DNA of 64,000 nucleotides from Bacillota bacterium (lineage in GTDB: Bacteria > Bacillota > Clostridia > Acetivibrionales > DTU013). Below, in pieces: positions 7,650 to 15,306 of this stretch. The DNA lies in assembly GCA_023435745.1 (NCBI GenBank), contig JAEZMD010000017.1, positions 124,001 to 188,000 of the forward strand, written 5' to 3'. The notes below the pieces were generated by a model, which searched no databases, was not told the DNA's origin, and saw nothing but the letters and a program-made list of their open reading frames with translations. The stretch's first letter is position 1. Each line of letters opens with the position of its first letter. A program made the position numbers and the translations under genes.

Positions 7650-9251
7650 ATGCGAAAATTGAAAAAATACAAGCCCACCTCCTTCATAACCAATGAGTCG
7701 CACTACGACAAGGACGCCGCCGACTACGCGGTGTCTTTTATCGAAGCGCTCTCCCATACGAAAGGCTCCTGGGCGGGAAAATCCTTCGAACTTATCGACT
7801 GGCAGGAGCAGATTGTTCGTGACGTTTTCGGCGTCATAAAGCCCAACGGCTATCGCCAGTTCAATACGGCGTATGTGGAGATTCCGAAGAAGATGGGCAA
7901 AAGTGAGCTGGCTGCCGCCATCGCCCTGCTGCTCACTTGCGGCGATGGCGAGGAACGGGCCGAGGTATATGGCTGCGCGGCCGACCGGCAACAGGCTTCC
8001 ATCGTATTTGAAGTTGCGGCCGATATGGTGCGTATGTGCCCGGCGCTGTCCCGGCGCGTCAAGCTGCTGGCTTCCTCCAAGCGCCTGATATACCTGCCGA
8101 CCAATAGTTTTTACCAGGTGCTGTCGGCCGAGGCTTACTCCAAGCACGGCTTCAACATTCACGGCGTGGTGTTCGACGAACTACATACGCAGCCGAACCG
8201 GAAGCTGTTCGACGTCATGACGAAGGGCTCCGGCGACGCGCGGATGCAGCCGCTGTATTTCCTTATCACAACGGCGGGCTCGGATACCCAGAGCATCTGC
8301 TATGAAACACACCAAAAGGCGCTGGATATCCTCGAGGGCCGGAAGCATGATCCCACGTTCTATCCGGTGATTTACGGCGCCAAGGAGGAGGACGACTGGA
8401 CTGACCCCAAGGTGTGGAAGAAGGCTAACCCCTCCCTCGGCATCACGGTCGGCATCGACAAGGTGCGGGCCGCCTGCGAGAGCGCAAAGCAGAATCCAGC
8501 CGAGGAGAACAGTTTCCGGCAGCTTCGGCTTAACCAGTGGGTGAAGCAGGCAGTCCGCTGGATGCCTATGGCCAAGTGGGACTTATGTGCTTTCCCGGTG
8601 GATATGGAGAGCCTCGAGGGGCGTATCTGTTATGGCGGGCTTGACCTTTCCTCCACGACGGACATCACGGCCTTTGTATTGGTGTTCCCGTCGGTGGATG
8701 AGGAAGGCAAGTATGAAATCCTGCCGTTCTTCTGGATGCCGGAGGACAACATTGATCTGCGTGTCCGGCGTGACCACGTGCAATACGATCTCTGGGAGCG
8801 GCAGGGGCAGCTGCTGACCACCGAGGGGAACGTCGTCCACTACGGTTACATCGAAAAGTTCATCGAGAGCCTGGGCGAGAAATACAACATCCGGGAGATC
8901 GCTTTCGACCGCTGGGGCGCCGTGCAAATGGTTCAGAACCTCGAGGGACTGGGCTTTACGGTCGTTCCCTTCGGCCAGGGCTTCAAAGATATGTCCCCGC
9001 CCACCAAGGAGCTCATGAAACTGACGCTGGAGCAGCGGATTGCCCACGGCGGGCATCCCGTCCTGCGCTGGATGATGGATAACATCTACGTCAAGACCGA
9101 TCCGGCAGGCAACGTGAAGCCGGATAAGGAAAAAAGCACCGAGAGGATTGACGGCGCGGTGGCGACCATTATGGCGCTTGACCGGGCGATCCGGTGCGGT
9201 TCCGGTAGCGGCGAGTCAGTGTATAACGAGAGGGGGTTATTGATTCTATGA
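7650..9251 (+). CDS. Terminase large subunit
   Basis: This 533-residue protein is the ATP-driven packaging motor with C-terminal nuclease. The Walker A variant IPKKMGKS lies at 78-85 and Walker B VVFDE at 173-177. The RNase H-like nuclease begins with GGLDLSSTTD (about 330) and includes a second acidic site at AFDRWGAVQ. Length and order match the HK97-type/phage_Terminase_1 family. ATG at 7650 is chosen because AAGGAGG lies 7 bases upstream. An in-frame TTG at 7608 has no ribosome site. Confidence 0.95.
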   Translation: MRKLKKYKPTSFITNESHYDKDAADYAVSFIEALSHTKGSWAGKSFELIDWQEQIVRDVFGVIKPNGYRQFNTAYVEIPKKMGKSELAAAIALLLTCGDGEERAEVYGCAADRQQASIVFEVAADMVRMCPALSRRVKLLASSKRLIYLPTNSFYQVLSAEAYSKHGFNIHGVVFDELHTQPNRKLFDVMTKGSGDARMQPLYFLITTAGSDTQSICYETHQKALDILEGRKHDPTFYPVIYGAKEEDDWTDPKVWKKANPSLGITVGIDKVRAACESAKQNPAEENSFRQLRLNQWVKQAVRWMPMAKWDLCAFPVDMESLEGRICYGGLDLSSTTDITAFVLVFPSVDEEGKYEILPFFWMPEDNIDLRVRRDHVQYDLWERQGQLLTTEGNVVHYGYIEKFIESLGEKYNIREIAFDRWGAVQMVQNLEGLGFTVVPFGQGFKDMSPPTKELMKLTLEQRIAHGGHPVLRWMMDNIYVKTDPAGNVKPDKEKSTERIDGAVATIMALDRAIRCGSGSGESVYNERGLLIL

Positions 9252-10495
9252 GTATATTTTCAGGACTGTTCCGTTCAAGAGATAAACCGCAAAACCGTGT
9301 AGGCGGTATGTTTTCCTTCCTGTTTGGAAGCACAACCAGCGGTAAAACGGTCAACGAGAGGACGGCCATGCAATCCGCAGCCGTGTATGCCTGCGTGAGG
9401 ATACTGGCCGAGGCCATCGCCGGACTACCGCTGCACGTTTACCGGTACCGTATGGACGGCGGCAAGGAACGCATCGCACAGCACCCCCTATACTCTCTGC
9501 TTCATAACGAACCCAACCCCGAGATGACTTCATTCGTGTTCAGAGAAACACTGATGAGTCATCTTTTGCTTTGGGGCAACGCCTACGCGCAGATCGTGCG
9601 CAACGGGCGCGGGCAGGCCGTGGCCCTCTATCCGCTCTTGCCGAACAAAATGGAGGTCAGCCGCGCGGCAAACGGCGAGCTGGTCTACACATACCGCAGG
9701 GATGCCGATGAAAGCAGGCTCAACCCGAGCGGCGGGACGGTGACGCTCCGCAGGGACGAGGTGCTCCATATCCCCGGTCTGGGCTTCGATGGGCTTGTCG
9801 GATACAGCCCCGTCGCCATGGCGAAAAACGCCATCGGCTTGTCGCTGGCGACCGAGGAATACGGAGCAACCTTCTTCGCCAACGGAGCCAACCCCGGCGG
9901 TGTGTTGGAGCACCCCGGCGTGGTGAAAGACCCCGACAAGCTGCGGGAGAGCTGGCATGCCCAATTTTCCGGCGCTAATTCCCATAAGGTGGCGGTGCTG
10001 GAGGAAGGGCTCAAGTTCCACCAAATGTCCATCCCCCCGGAAGAAGCGCAGTTTCTGGAGACGCGGAAGTTCCAGATCAACGAGATCGCACGGATCTTCC
10101 GCGTGCCGCCGCACATGGTGGGCGACTTGGAAAAATCCAGCTTCAGCAATATCGAGCAGCAGTCGCTGGAATTCGTAAAATACACCCTTGACCCGTGGGT
10201 AGTGCGATGGGAGCAGAGCCTGCAGTCATCGCTGATTCTCCCATCCGAGAAATCCACAATTTTCATCAAGTTTAATGTGGATGGGCTGCTTCGGGGCGAC
10301 TATCAGAGCCGGATGAACGGTTACGCCGTGGGGCGGCAGAACGGCTGGATGTCCGCGAACGACATCCGGGAGCTGGAAGATATGAACCGCATCCCCGCCG
10401 AGGAGGGCGGCGACCTGTATCTGGTCAACGGCAACATGACCAAGCTGGCCGACGCGGGAGCGTTTGCCGGACAAACAACACAAGGAGGTCAGTAA
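9248..10495 (+). CDS. HK97-family portal protein
   Basis: This 415-residue portal forms the dodecameric DNA entry ring and head-tail joint. Family marks are AMQSAAVYACVRILAEAIAGLPLHVYR near the N-terminus, the HNEPNPEMTSFVFRETLMSHLLLWGNAYA segment, LHIPGLGFDGLVGYSPV, and FQINEIARIFRVPPHMVGDLE in the C-terminal half. The start overlaps the terminase stop (ATGA). The C-terminal 30 residues are glycine- and threonine-rich, as usual. Confidence 0.95.
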   Translation: MSIFSGLFRSRDKPQNRVGGMFSFLFGSTTSGKTVNERTAMQSAAVYACVRILAEAIAGLPLHVYRYRMDGGKERIAQHPLYSLLHNEPNPEMTSFVFRETLMSHLLLWGNAYAQIVRNGRGQAVALYPLLPNKMEVSRAANGELVYTYRRDADESRLNPSGGTVTLRRDEVLHIPGLGFDGLVGYSPVAMAKNAIGLSLATEEYGATFFANGANPGGVLEHPGVVKDPDKLRESWHAQFSGANSHKVAVLEEGLKFHQMSIPPEEAQFLETRKFQINEIARIFRVPPHMVGDLEKSSFSNIEQQSLEFVKYTLDPWVVRWEQSLQSSLILPSEKSTIFIKFNVDGLLRGDYQSRMNGYAVGRQNGWMSANDIRELEDMNRIPAEEGGDLYLVNGNMTKLADAGAFAGQTTQGGQ

Positions 10496-11197
10496 ATGAA
10501 GAAATTCTGGAATTGGGTGAGGGATGAAACCGGTGAGGAGCGCACCCTCTACCTCAACGGCGTGATCTCGGAGGAAACATGGTGGGGTGACGAGGTCACG
10601 CCAAAAATGTTCAAGGATGAACTGACGGCGGGCACCGGCAACGTCACGGTGTGGATCAATTCGCCGGGTGGCGACGTGTTCGCGGCGGCGCAGATTTACA
10701 ACATGCTCATGGACTATACCGGGCATGTCACTGTGAAAATCGACGGGCTGGCGGCAAGCGCGGCCTCGGTCATTGCGATGGCGGGCGGCGATGTGTATAT
10801 GTCGCCGGTATCCATGCTGATGATCCATAACCCCTCGACCATCGCCATCGGCGACAGCGAGGAAATGCTCCGTGCCAAGGCCCTGCTGGATGAAGTCAAA
10901 GAAAGTATCATCAACGCATACGAACTGAAATCCAGTCTTTCCCGGGCGAAACTCTCGCACCTCATGGACGCGGAAACTTGGATGAACGCGAACAAGGCCA
11001 TCGAGCTGGGCTTCGCCGATAAGCTCCTGTTCACGGAGGACGAGGAACATATCCCGCAGGATACGGGGCAGATGCTCATGTTCTCCCGCGCCGCCGTGTA
11101 CAACTCCCTGCTTGGGAAGATCCCCAAAAAGCAAAAACCGAAAACGGGTACCCCGATAGAGTCGCTGGAAAAGCGGCTCTTTTTAATTTCCCACTAA
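10496..11197 (+). CDS. ClpP-type prohead maturation protease
   Basis: This 233-residue serine protease cleaves scaffold/delta domains during capsid maturation. It has the ClpP fold: INSPGGDVFAAAQIYN (54-69), nucleophile Ser88 in GLAASAAS, catalytic His111 in LMIHNPST, and an acidic residue further on around MDAETWMNANKAIELGFAD. It starts right after the portal stop with AGGAGG upstream. The last 15 residues are encoded by a terminator-like hairpin (11159-11184). Confidence 0.95.
   Translation: MKKFWNWVRDETGEERTLYLNGVISEETWWGDEVTPKMFKDELTAGTGNVTVWINSPGGDVFAAAQIYNMLMDYTGHVTVKIDGLAASAASVIAMAGGDVYMSPVSMLMIHNPSTIAIGDSEEMLRAKALLDEVKESIINAYELKSSLSRAKLSHLMDAETWMNANKAIELGFADKLLFTEDEEHIPQDTGQMLMFSRAAVYNSLLGKIPKKQKPKTGTPIESLEKRLFLISH
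11159..11184 (+). terminator. Terminator-like hairpin inside the protease 3' end
   Basis: GAGTCGCT pairs with AGCGGCTC (8 bp, one G-U) around a 5-base loop and is followed by TTTTT. It lies within the protease reading frame, 34 bases before the capsid ATG. A translating ribosome would disrupt it; it could adjust or process the message ahead of the capsid gene. It may also be a coincidence of coding sequence. Confidence 0.35.
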
Positions 11198-11217
11198 TTT
11201 GAAGGAGGAACATCACA

Positions 11218-12423
11218 ATGAGCAAAATTCTCGAACTGCGCGAAAAGCGCGCGAAAGCATGGGACGCTGCCAAGGCGTTTCTCGACACCAAGCGCGGTAA
11301 CGACGGGCTTCTTTCACCCGAGGATACCGCCACCTACGAGAAGATGGAAGCCGACGTGGTCGCTCTCGGCAAAGAGGTTGAGCGCCTTGAGCGTCAGGCC
11401 GCCATCGACATGGAACTCTCCAAAGCCACCAGCAGCCCCATCACGAATGCGCCGTCCAAGGGCACCGAGGAAAAAACGGGCCGCGCATCCGCCGAGTACA
11501 GGAAGGCGTTCTGGAACGCCATGCGCACCCGCGCAGGCGAAGGGCTTGACCCGACCGTCAAAAACGCCCTGCAGATCGGCACCGACACCGAGGGCGGTTA
11601 CCTCGTGCCCGATGAATTCGAGCGAACCCTTGTAGAAGCCCTTGAGGATGAGAACATTTTCCGTACACTGGCGAACATCATCACTACCTCTTCCGGCGAC
11701 CGTAAGATTCCCGTCGTAGCCTCCAAGGGCACGGCGAGCTGGATCGATGAGGAAGGCGCTATTCCCGAGAGCGACGACAGCTTCGGGCAGGTATCCATCG
11801 GGGCCTACAAGCTGGGGACGCTGATCAAGGTTTCCGAGGAGCTGCTCAACGACAGTGTGTTCAACCTTGAGGCGTACATTTCCAGAGAGTTCGCCCGCCG
11901 CATCGGCAACAAGGAAGAGGAAGCCTTCTTCGGCGGCGACGGCGTCGGCAAGCCGACCGGCATCCTTGCGGCTTCGGGCGGTGCCCAGATCGGCGTGACT
12001 ACGGCGGGTGCCACGGCTGTCACCATCGACGAGGTGCTTGACCTATTTTACTCCCTGAAAGCGCCCTACCGCAATAGGGCGGTGTTCGTCATGAACGACG
12101 CCACCATCAAGGCGATCCGCAAGCTGAAGGACGGTCAGGGTCAATATCTCTGGCAGCCCTCCCTGCAGGCGAGTACGCCCGACACCATCCTGAATCGTCC
12201 GGTATATACCTCGGCTTATGTACCCGCCATCGCGGCGACCGCCAAAACCGTCGTGTTCGGCGATTTCAGCTATTACTGGGTAGCTGACCGTCAGGGGCGC
12301 GTGTTCAGGCGGCTCAACGAGCTTTATGCCGTCACCGGGCAGGTGGGTTTCGTAGCTACCCAGCGCGTGGACGGCAAGCTGATCCTGCCGGAGGCGATCA
12401 AGGTTCTCCAGCAGCATGCGTAA
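11218..12423 (+). CDS. HK97-type major capsid protein
   Basis: This 401-residue capsid protein has an N-terminal helical delta/scaffold domain (1-~95) with charged coiled-coil character (LRKRA-like repeats, YEKMEADVVALGKEVERLERQ). The HK97 body follows, starting GTDTEGGYLVPDEF. Other family marks are ISREFARRIGNKEEEAFFGGDG (E-loop/spine region) and a C-terminal RVDGKLILPEAIKVL. The adjacent ClpP-like protease would remove the delta domain. AAGGAGG lies 10 bases before the ATG. Confidence 0.95.
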   Translation: MSKILELREKRAKAWDAAKAFLDTKRGNDGLLSPEDTATYEKMEADVVALGKEVERLERQAAIDMELSKATSSPITNAPSKGTEEKTGRASAEYRKAFWNAMRTRAGEGLDPTVKNALQIGTDTEGGYLVPDEFERTLVEALEDENIFRTLANIITTSSGDRKIPVVASKGTASWIDEEGAIPESDDSFGQVSIGAYKLGTLIKVSEELLNDSVFNLEAYISREFARRIGNKEEEAFFGGDGVGKPTGILAASGGAQIGVTTAGATAVTIDEVLDLFYSLKAPYRNRAVFVMNDATIKAIRKLKDGQGQYLWQPSLQASTPDTILNRPVYTSAYVPAIAATAKTVVFGDFSYYWVADRQGRVFRRLNELYAVTGQVGFVATQRVDGKLILPEAIKVLQQHA

Positions 12424-12436
12424 GGAGGTCTGACCT

Positions 12437-12655
12437 GTGAGCTATACCACGAAGAACTACATGGAACAGGGCGGCGAGAAATGGGTCGTCGGCGGCGCAC
12501 TGGAAATCCTGCCGGGAGCCTCGGTAACGGGGCTTCCGGTCGCGGAAAATCAGACGGATAGTGCCGCGACCGATGTCACCGGTCTTGTCGCCGATTTCAA
12601 CGCCCTGCTCGATAAACTGAAAGCGGCAGGGTTGATGGAGGCCGACGGAGGCTGA
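12437..12655 (+). CDS. Head fibre-like small protein
   Basis: This 72-residue protein begins GTG after AAGGAGG. It has YMEQGGEKWVVGGALEI, then a low-complexity linker, then VTGLVADFNALLDKLKAAGLM, the pattern of small head-fibre/decoration-type proteins found right after the capsid gene in many Firmicutes phages. The assignment rests on position plus that motif. Confidence 0.6.
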   Translation: MSYTTKNYMEQGGEKWVVGGALEILPGASVTGLPVAENQTDSAATDVTGLVADFNALLDKLKAAGLMEADGG

Positions 12656-12673
12656 TCGAAGGGAGGCGACGGA

Positions 12674-12994
12674 ATGGCAACCGCAGATAATCTTTTACCC
12701 AAGGTCAAGGCAAACCTGATCCTCGCGCACGACGCGGACGACGACCTCCTGCTGAGTTTCATCACCGCCGCCGTTTCCTACGCGGAGAGCTACCAGCACG
12801 TCGCCGCAGGGTGGTACGCAACGCACACTATACCGCCGACAACCGAGCAGGCCGTGATCATGCTGTCGAGCCATTTCTACGAAAGCAGGGATGGCTCGAC
12901 AGCAGGTTTTTATGCGGATAGTGTTCAGGCCGCGCAGCAGGTATGGGATACGGTCAATATGCTCCTGCGGCTCGACCGGGAGTGGGGTGTTTGA
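12674..12994 (+). CDS. Head-tail connector (gp6-like)
   Basis: This is a 106-residue helical protein of the HK97 gp6/SPP1 gp15 adaptor type. It starts with a short DNA-packaging-like segment LLPKVKANLILAHDADDDLLLSFITAAVSYAESYQ, then EQAVIMLSSHFYESRDGS and a final VNMLLRLDREW helix. It forms the ring beneath the portal. GGGAGG precedes ATG. Confidence 0.85.
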   Translation: MATADNLLPKVKANLILAHDADDDLLLSFITAAVSYAESYQHVAAGWYATHTIPPTTEQAVIMLSSHFYESRDGSTAGFYADSVQAAQQVWDTVNMLLRLDREWGV

Positions 12995-12995
12995 T

Positions 12996-13331
12996 ATGAG
13001 TTTCGGGAAGATGAACACCTTCATCGACATCGTCAGCACAGCGCCGACGAAGGACACGGAGGGCTTTGCAACGACGGGCGACACCGTCCTCGCTTCTGTT
13101 CGCGCATACAAAGAAGATCGGCACGGCAGTGAGCGGTGGACAAATATGGCGGCGTTCTCCTCCGCGTCCTCTCTATTCCGGTTCAGGAAGATACCCGGCG
13201 TGGAGGTCACGGCAGAGATGCTCATTACCTGCAGCGACGGGCGGTACCGGATACTCAGCGCGGAGGACGTCCGGGGGCGCGGCATGTATACCGAGGTTCT
13301 GGCCGAGCGGCTGGAGCCTTCCGTGAGGTGA
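12996..13331 (+). CDS. Head closure protein
   Basis: This 111-residue beta-rich protein of the phage head-tail joining/closure family (SPP1 gp16-like) starts MSFGKMNTFIDIVS and contains SASSLFRFRKIPG and ITCSDGRYRILSAEDVRGRGMYTEVLAER. It plugs the connector after packaging. It begins one base after the preceding stop. A longer reading upstream has no support. Confidence 0.85.
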   Translation: MSFGKMNTFIDIVSTAPTKDTEGFATTGDTVLASVRAYKEDRHGSERWTNMAAFSSASSLFRFRKIPGVEVTAEMLITCSDGRYRILSAEDVRGRGMYTEVLAERLEPSVR

Positions 13332-13336
13332 TGGTT

Positions 13337-13768
13337 ATGGCGAGAGTGAATGCGCAAATACCGGAGGAATTTCTCCTGCGTATATCCCGGCTGGGCGAAC
13401 AAATCGACGTGATCGCGCCGAAGGTGCTGGAGGCTGGCGGTGCGGTGGTGCTGGAAAAGGTCAAAGGCAACCTGCGCACGTCCATCGGCAAAGGAACGAA
13501 ATACCCTGCCAGAACCACAGGCGAGATGATTTCCTCTCTTGGCCTCTCGGACGCCAAACAGGACAGGGACGGCAATTACAACGTGAAGGTCGGTTTCGCC
13601 GAGCCGCGCTCGGACGGCGAGAGCAACGCCAAGATTGCCAACATCATCGAATATGGCAAGCACGGCCAGCCCGCAAAACCGTTCCTCCGACCGGCACGAA
13701 CGGCGTCCCGGAAACCCTGCACCGACGCGATGATCGCCAAGCTGGAGGAGGAGATCGGCAAGCTATGA
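13337..13768 (+). CDS. HK97 gp10-like tail-completion protein
   Basis: This 143-residue protein carries the HK97 gp10 pattern: an N-terminal helix with VLEAGGAVVLEKVKGNL, then GEMISSLGLS, a VGFAEPRSDGESNAKIANIIEYGKHGQPAKPFLRPA core, and a final helix. The family bridges the connector and tail. ATG at 13337 is chosen because GAGGTGA sits 6 bases upstream; another ATG at 13331 directly abuts that site. Confidence 0.85.
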   Translation: MARVNAQIPEEFLLRISRLGEQIDVIAPKVLEAGGAVVLEKVKGNLRTSIGKGTKYPARTTGEMISSLGLSDAKQDRDGNYNVKVGFAEPRSDGESNAKIANIIEYGKHGQPAKPFLRPARTASRKPCTDAMIAKLEEEIGKL

Positions 13769-14106
13769 GCATTTTATCGGAACTGAATACACTTGTAAGC
13801 GCCGTCCCGCTTCCCGTGGAGACCGGCGTTTTTTCTGACAAAGCCCCGGACGAATATGTCGTGATACTCCCGCTTTCGGACATTTTCGAAGTCCACGCGG
13901 ATAATCATCCCGGCTTTGAGGTGCAGGAAGCGCGGATATCGCTGTTTACGAAAGGCAATTACCGGCAGCGGAAACGGCAGCTCACCACGGCGCTTCTGAA
14001 CGCGGATTTTGTTATAACCGAGCGCCGGTATATCGGCCACGAGGACGATACCGGATACCACCATTACGTCATCGATACGGCAAAAAACTACGGATTGGAG
14101 GAATAA
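13765..14106 (+). CDS. Tail terminator-like protein
   Basis: This 113-residue protein starts at ATGA overlapping gp10. It holds VVILPLSDIFEVHADNHPGFEVQEARISLFTKGNY, typical of the small minor-tail/terminator proteins located between gp10 and the tail tube gene. It would end the growing tail tube and join it to the head. The name is based mainly on position and size. Confidence 0.65.
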   Translation: MSILSELNTLVSAVPLPVETGVFSDKAPDEYVVILPLSDIFEVHADNHPGFEVQEARISLFTKGNYRQRKRQLTTALLNADFVITERRYIGHEDDTGYHHYVIDTAKNYGLEE

Positions 14107-14109
14107 CAC

Positions 14110-14700
14110 ATGGCAACGATTGGTCTTGACAAGCTGTACTATGCAAAAATAACCGAGGATTCCAACGGTGAGGAAACCTACGCGACACCCCTTGTACTCG
14201 CCAAAGCGATCACCGCCGAGCTGTCGGTGGAGCTGGTGGAGGCGATCCTGTACGCGGACGATGGAGCTGCCGAGGTCGTGATGGACTTTACCAGTGGGAC
14301 GCTCTCGCTCGGTGTGGACGATATCGGCCCCACCGTTGCGGCGGATTTGACCGGTGCGACAACGGACGACAACGGCGTGCTGGTTTCGGCCAGTGAGAAT
14401 ATAGGGACACCCTGCGCGGTGGGGTTCCGCGCGCAGAAGGCCAACGGCAAGTACCGGTATTTCTGGCTTTACCGCGTGAAGTTCGGCCTGCCCGCCACAA
14501 ACCTGCAGACGAAGGCTGATTCCATCACCTTCTCCACGCCCACCATCGAGGGAACGGTTATGCGCCGGAACAAGCTGGACGGTATGGGCAAGCACCCATG
14601 GAAAGCGGAGGTCACCGATGGCGACCCGGGTGTCGCTACGGCCACCATCACCGGCTGGTTCTCTCAGGTCTACGAACCGGTTTATGAACCGGAACCCTAA
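14110..14700 (+). CDS. Major tail tube protein (phi13 family)
   Basis: This 196-residue protein has the phi13-type tail tube pattern: IGLDKLYYAKITED at the start, repeated short beta strands, TSGTLSLGVDDIGP, PCAVGFRAQKANGKYRYFWLYRVKF and STPTIEGTVMRRNKLDG. It stacks in hexameric rings to form the tail tube. The C-terminus ends in a short E-P-V-Y-E-P repeat. The chaperone pair follows at once. Confidence 0.9.
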   Translation: MATIGLDKLYYAKITEDSNGEETYATPLVLAKAITAELSVELVEAILYADDGAAEVVMDFTSGTLSLGVDDIGPTVAADLTGATTDDNGVLVSASENIGTPCAVGFRAQKANGKYRYFWLYRVKFGLPATNLQTKADSITFSTPTIEGTVMRRNKLDGMGKHPWKAEVTDGDPGVATATITGWFSQVYEPVYEPEP

Positions 14701-14715
14701 TAGGAGGGATTCAAA

Positions 14716-15102
14716 ATGGATAACGAGAGAAGCGCCGTTATAAATATCGGCGGCACGGAGTTTGAACTGATACTCACCACTCGCGCCACAAAGGAGATCG
14801 CCCGTCGCTATGGGGGCTTGGAGAACCTGGGCGAAAAGCTGCTCAAATCCGAGAATTTCGAGATGGCGCTGGACGAAATCGTGTGGCTGATCACGCTGCT
14901 GGCGAATCAATCCATCCTCGTCCATAACCTCAAGAACAAGGATAATCTGAAGGGAATCCTGTCGGAGGAAGACGTGGAGCTTCTGACCTCGCCGCTGGAG
15001 CTGGCGGCGTATAAGAGCGCCATCACCGAGGCGATGTTCAGGGGCACCAAGCGCAACATCGAAAGCGAGGAAGAAACCCCAAAAAACGTGCAAGTCGGGT
15101 AA
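14716..15102 (+). CDS. Tail assembly chaperone (gpG-like)
   Basis: This 128-residue protein lies between the tail tube and tape measure genes, where siphophages encode gpG. It contains LTTRATKEIARRYGGLENLGEKLLKSENFEMALDEIVWLITLLANQSI, typical of the family, which keeps the tape measure soluble. AGGAGG precedes the ATG. The slippery heptamer A AAA AAC at 15081-15087 in its last codons would send part of the ribosomes into the next frame. Confidence 0.85.
   Translation: MDNERSAVINIGGTEFELILTTRATKEIARRYGGLENLGEKLLKSENFEMALDEIVWLITLLANQSILVHNLKNKDNLKGILSEEDVELLTSPLELAAYKSAITEAMFRGTKRNIESEEETPKNVQVG
15081..15087 (+). promoter_or_regulatory. -1 programmed frameshift slippery site
   Basis: A AAA AAC lies in the exact codon phase of the gpG-like gene (CCA AAA AAC), the canonical bacterial -1 slip heptamer. 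The normal stop follows 13 bases later. After a -1 slip an open frame continues 67 codons. Confidence 0.8.
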
Positions 15103-15290
15103 CAGACGCTGAGGTCTTTACCCGACTTTATTATTACGGCATTGTGCAGATGGGCATGAGCGCGGAGGAATTCTGGCTTATGCCCATCGGCCTGTTTCTC
15201 GACCTGTGGGCCTGTCATAAACAGTGGCATGGCATCGAGAAACCCAAGAAAACCATCACGATTGACGATATCATCCCGGCTGGCGTGTAA
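15087..15290 (+). CDS. gpT-like frameshift extension of the tail chaperone
   Basis: After a -1 slip at AAAAAAC, translation would continue RASRVTDAEVFTRLYYYGIV, MSAEEFWLMPIGLFLDLWACHKQW and end at TAA 15290, giving a 191-residue G-T fusion. The downstream frame has no ribosome site of its own, and the EEFWLMP.GLFLDLW pattern is typical of Gram-positive gpT domains. The T domain recruits the tape measure to the tube protein during assembly. Confidence 0.8.
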   Translation, partial: RASRVTDAEVFTRLYYYGIVQMGMSAEEFWLMPIGLFLDLWACHKQWHGIEKPKKTITIDDIIPAGV

Positions 15291-15306
15291 GAGGAGGTGA
15301 GACGGC

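Noticed and set aside
10226..11134. Reverse-strand frame opposite portal and protease
   Set aside because: Both genes on the forward strand have full motif sets, and no start signal lies on the reverse.
13774..15093. 439-codon open frame opposite the tail tube and chaperone genes
   Set aside because: Antisense to several well-recognised genes; GC-rich DNA creates long empty reverse frames.
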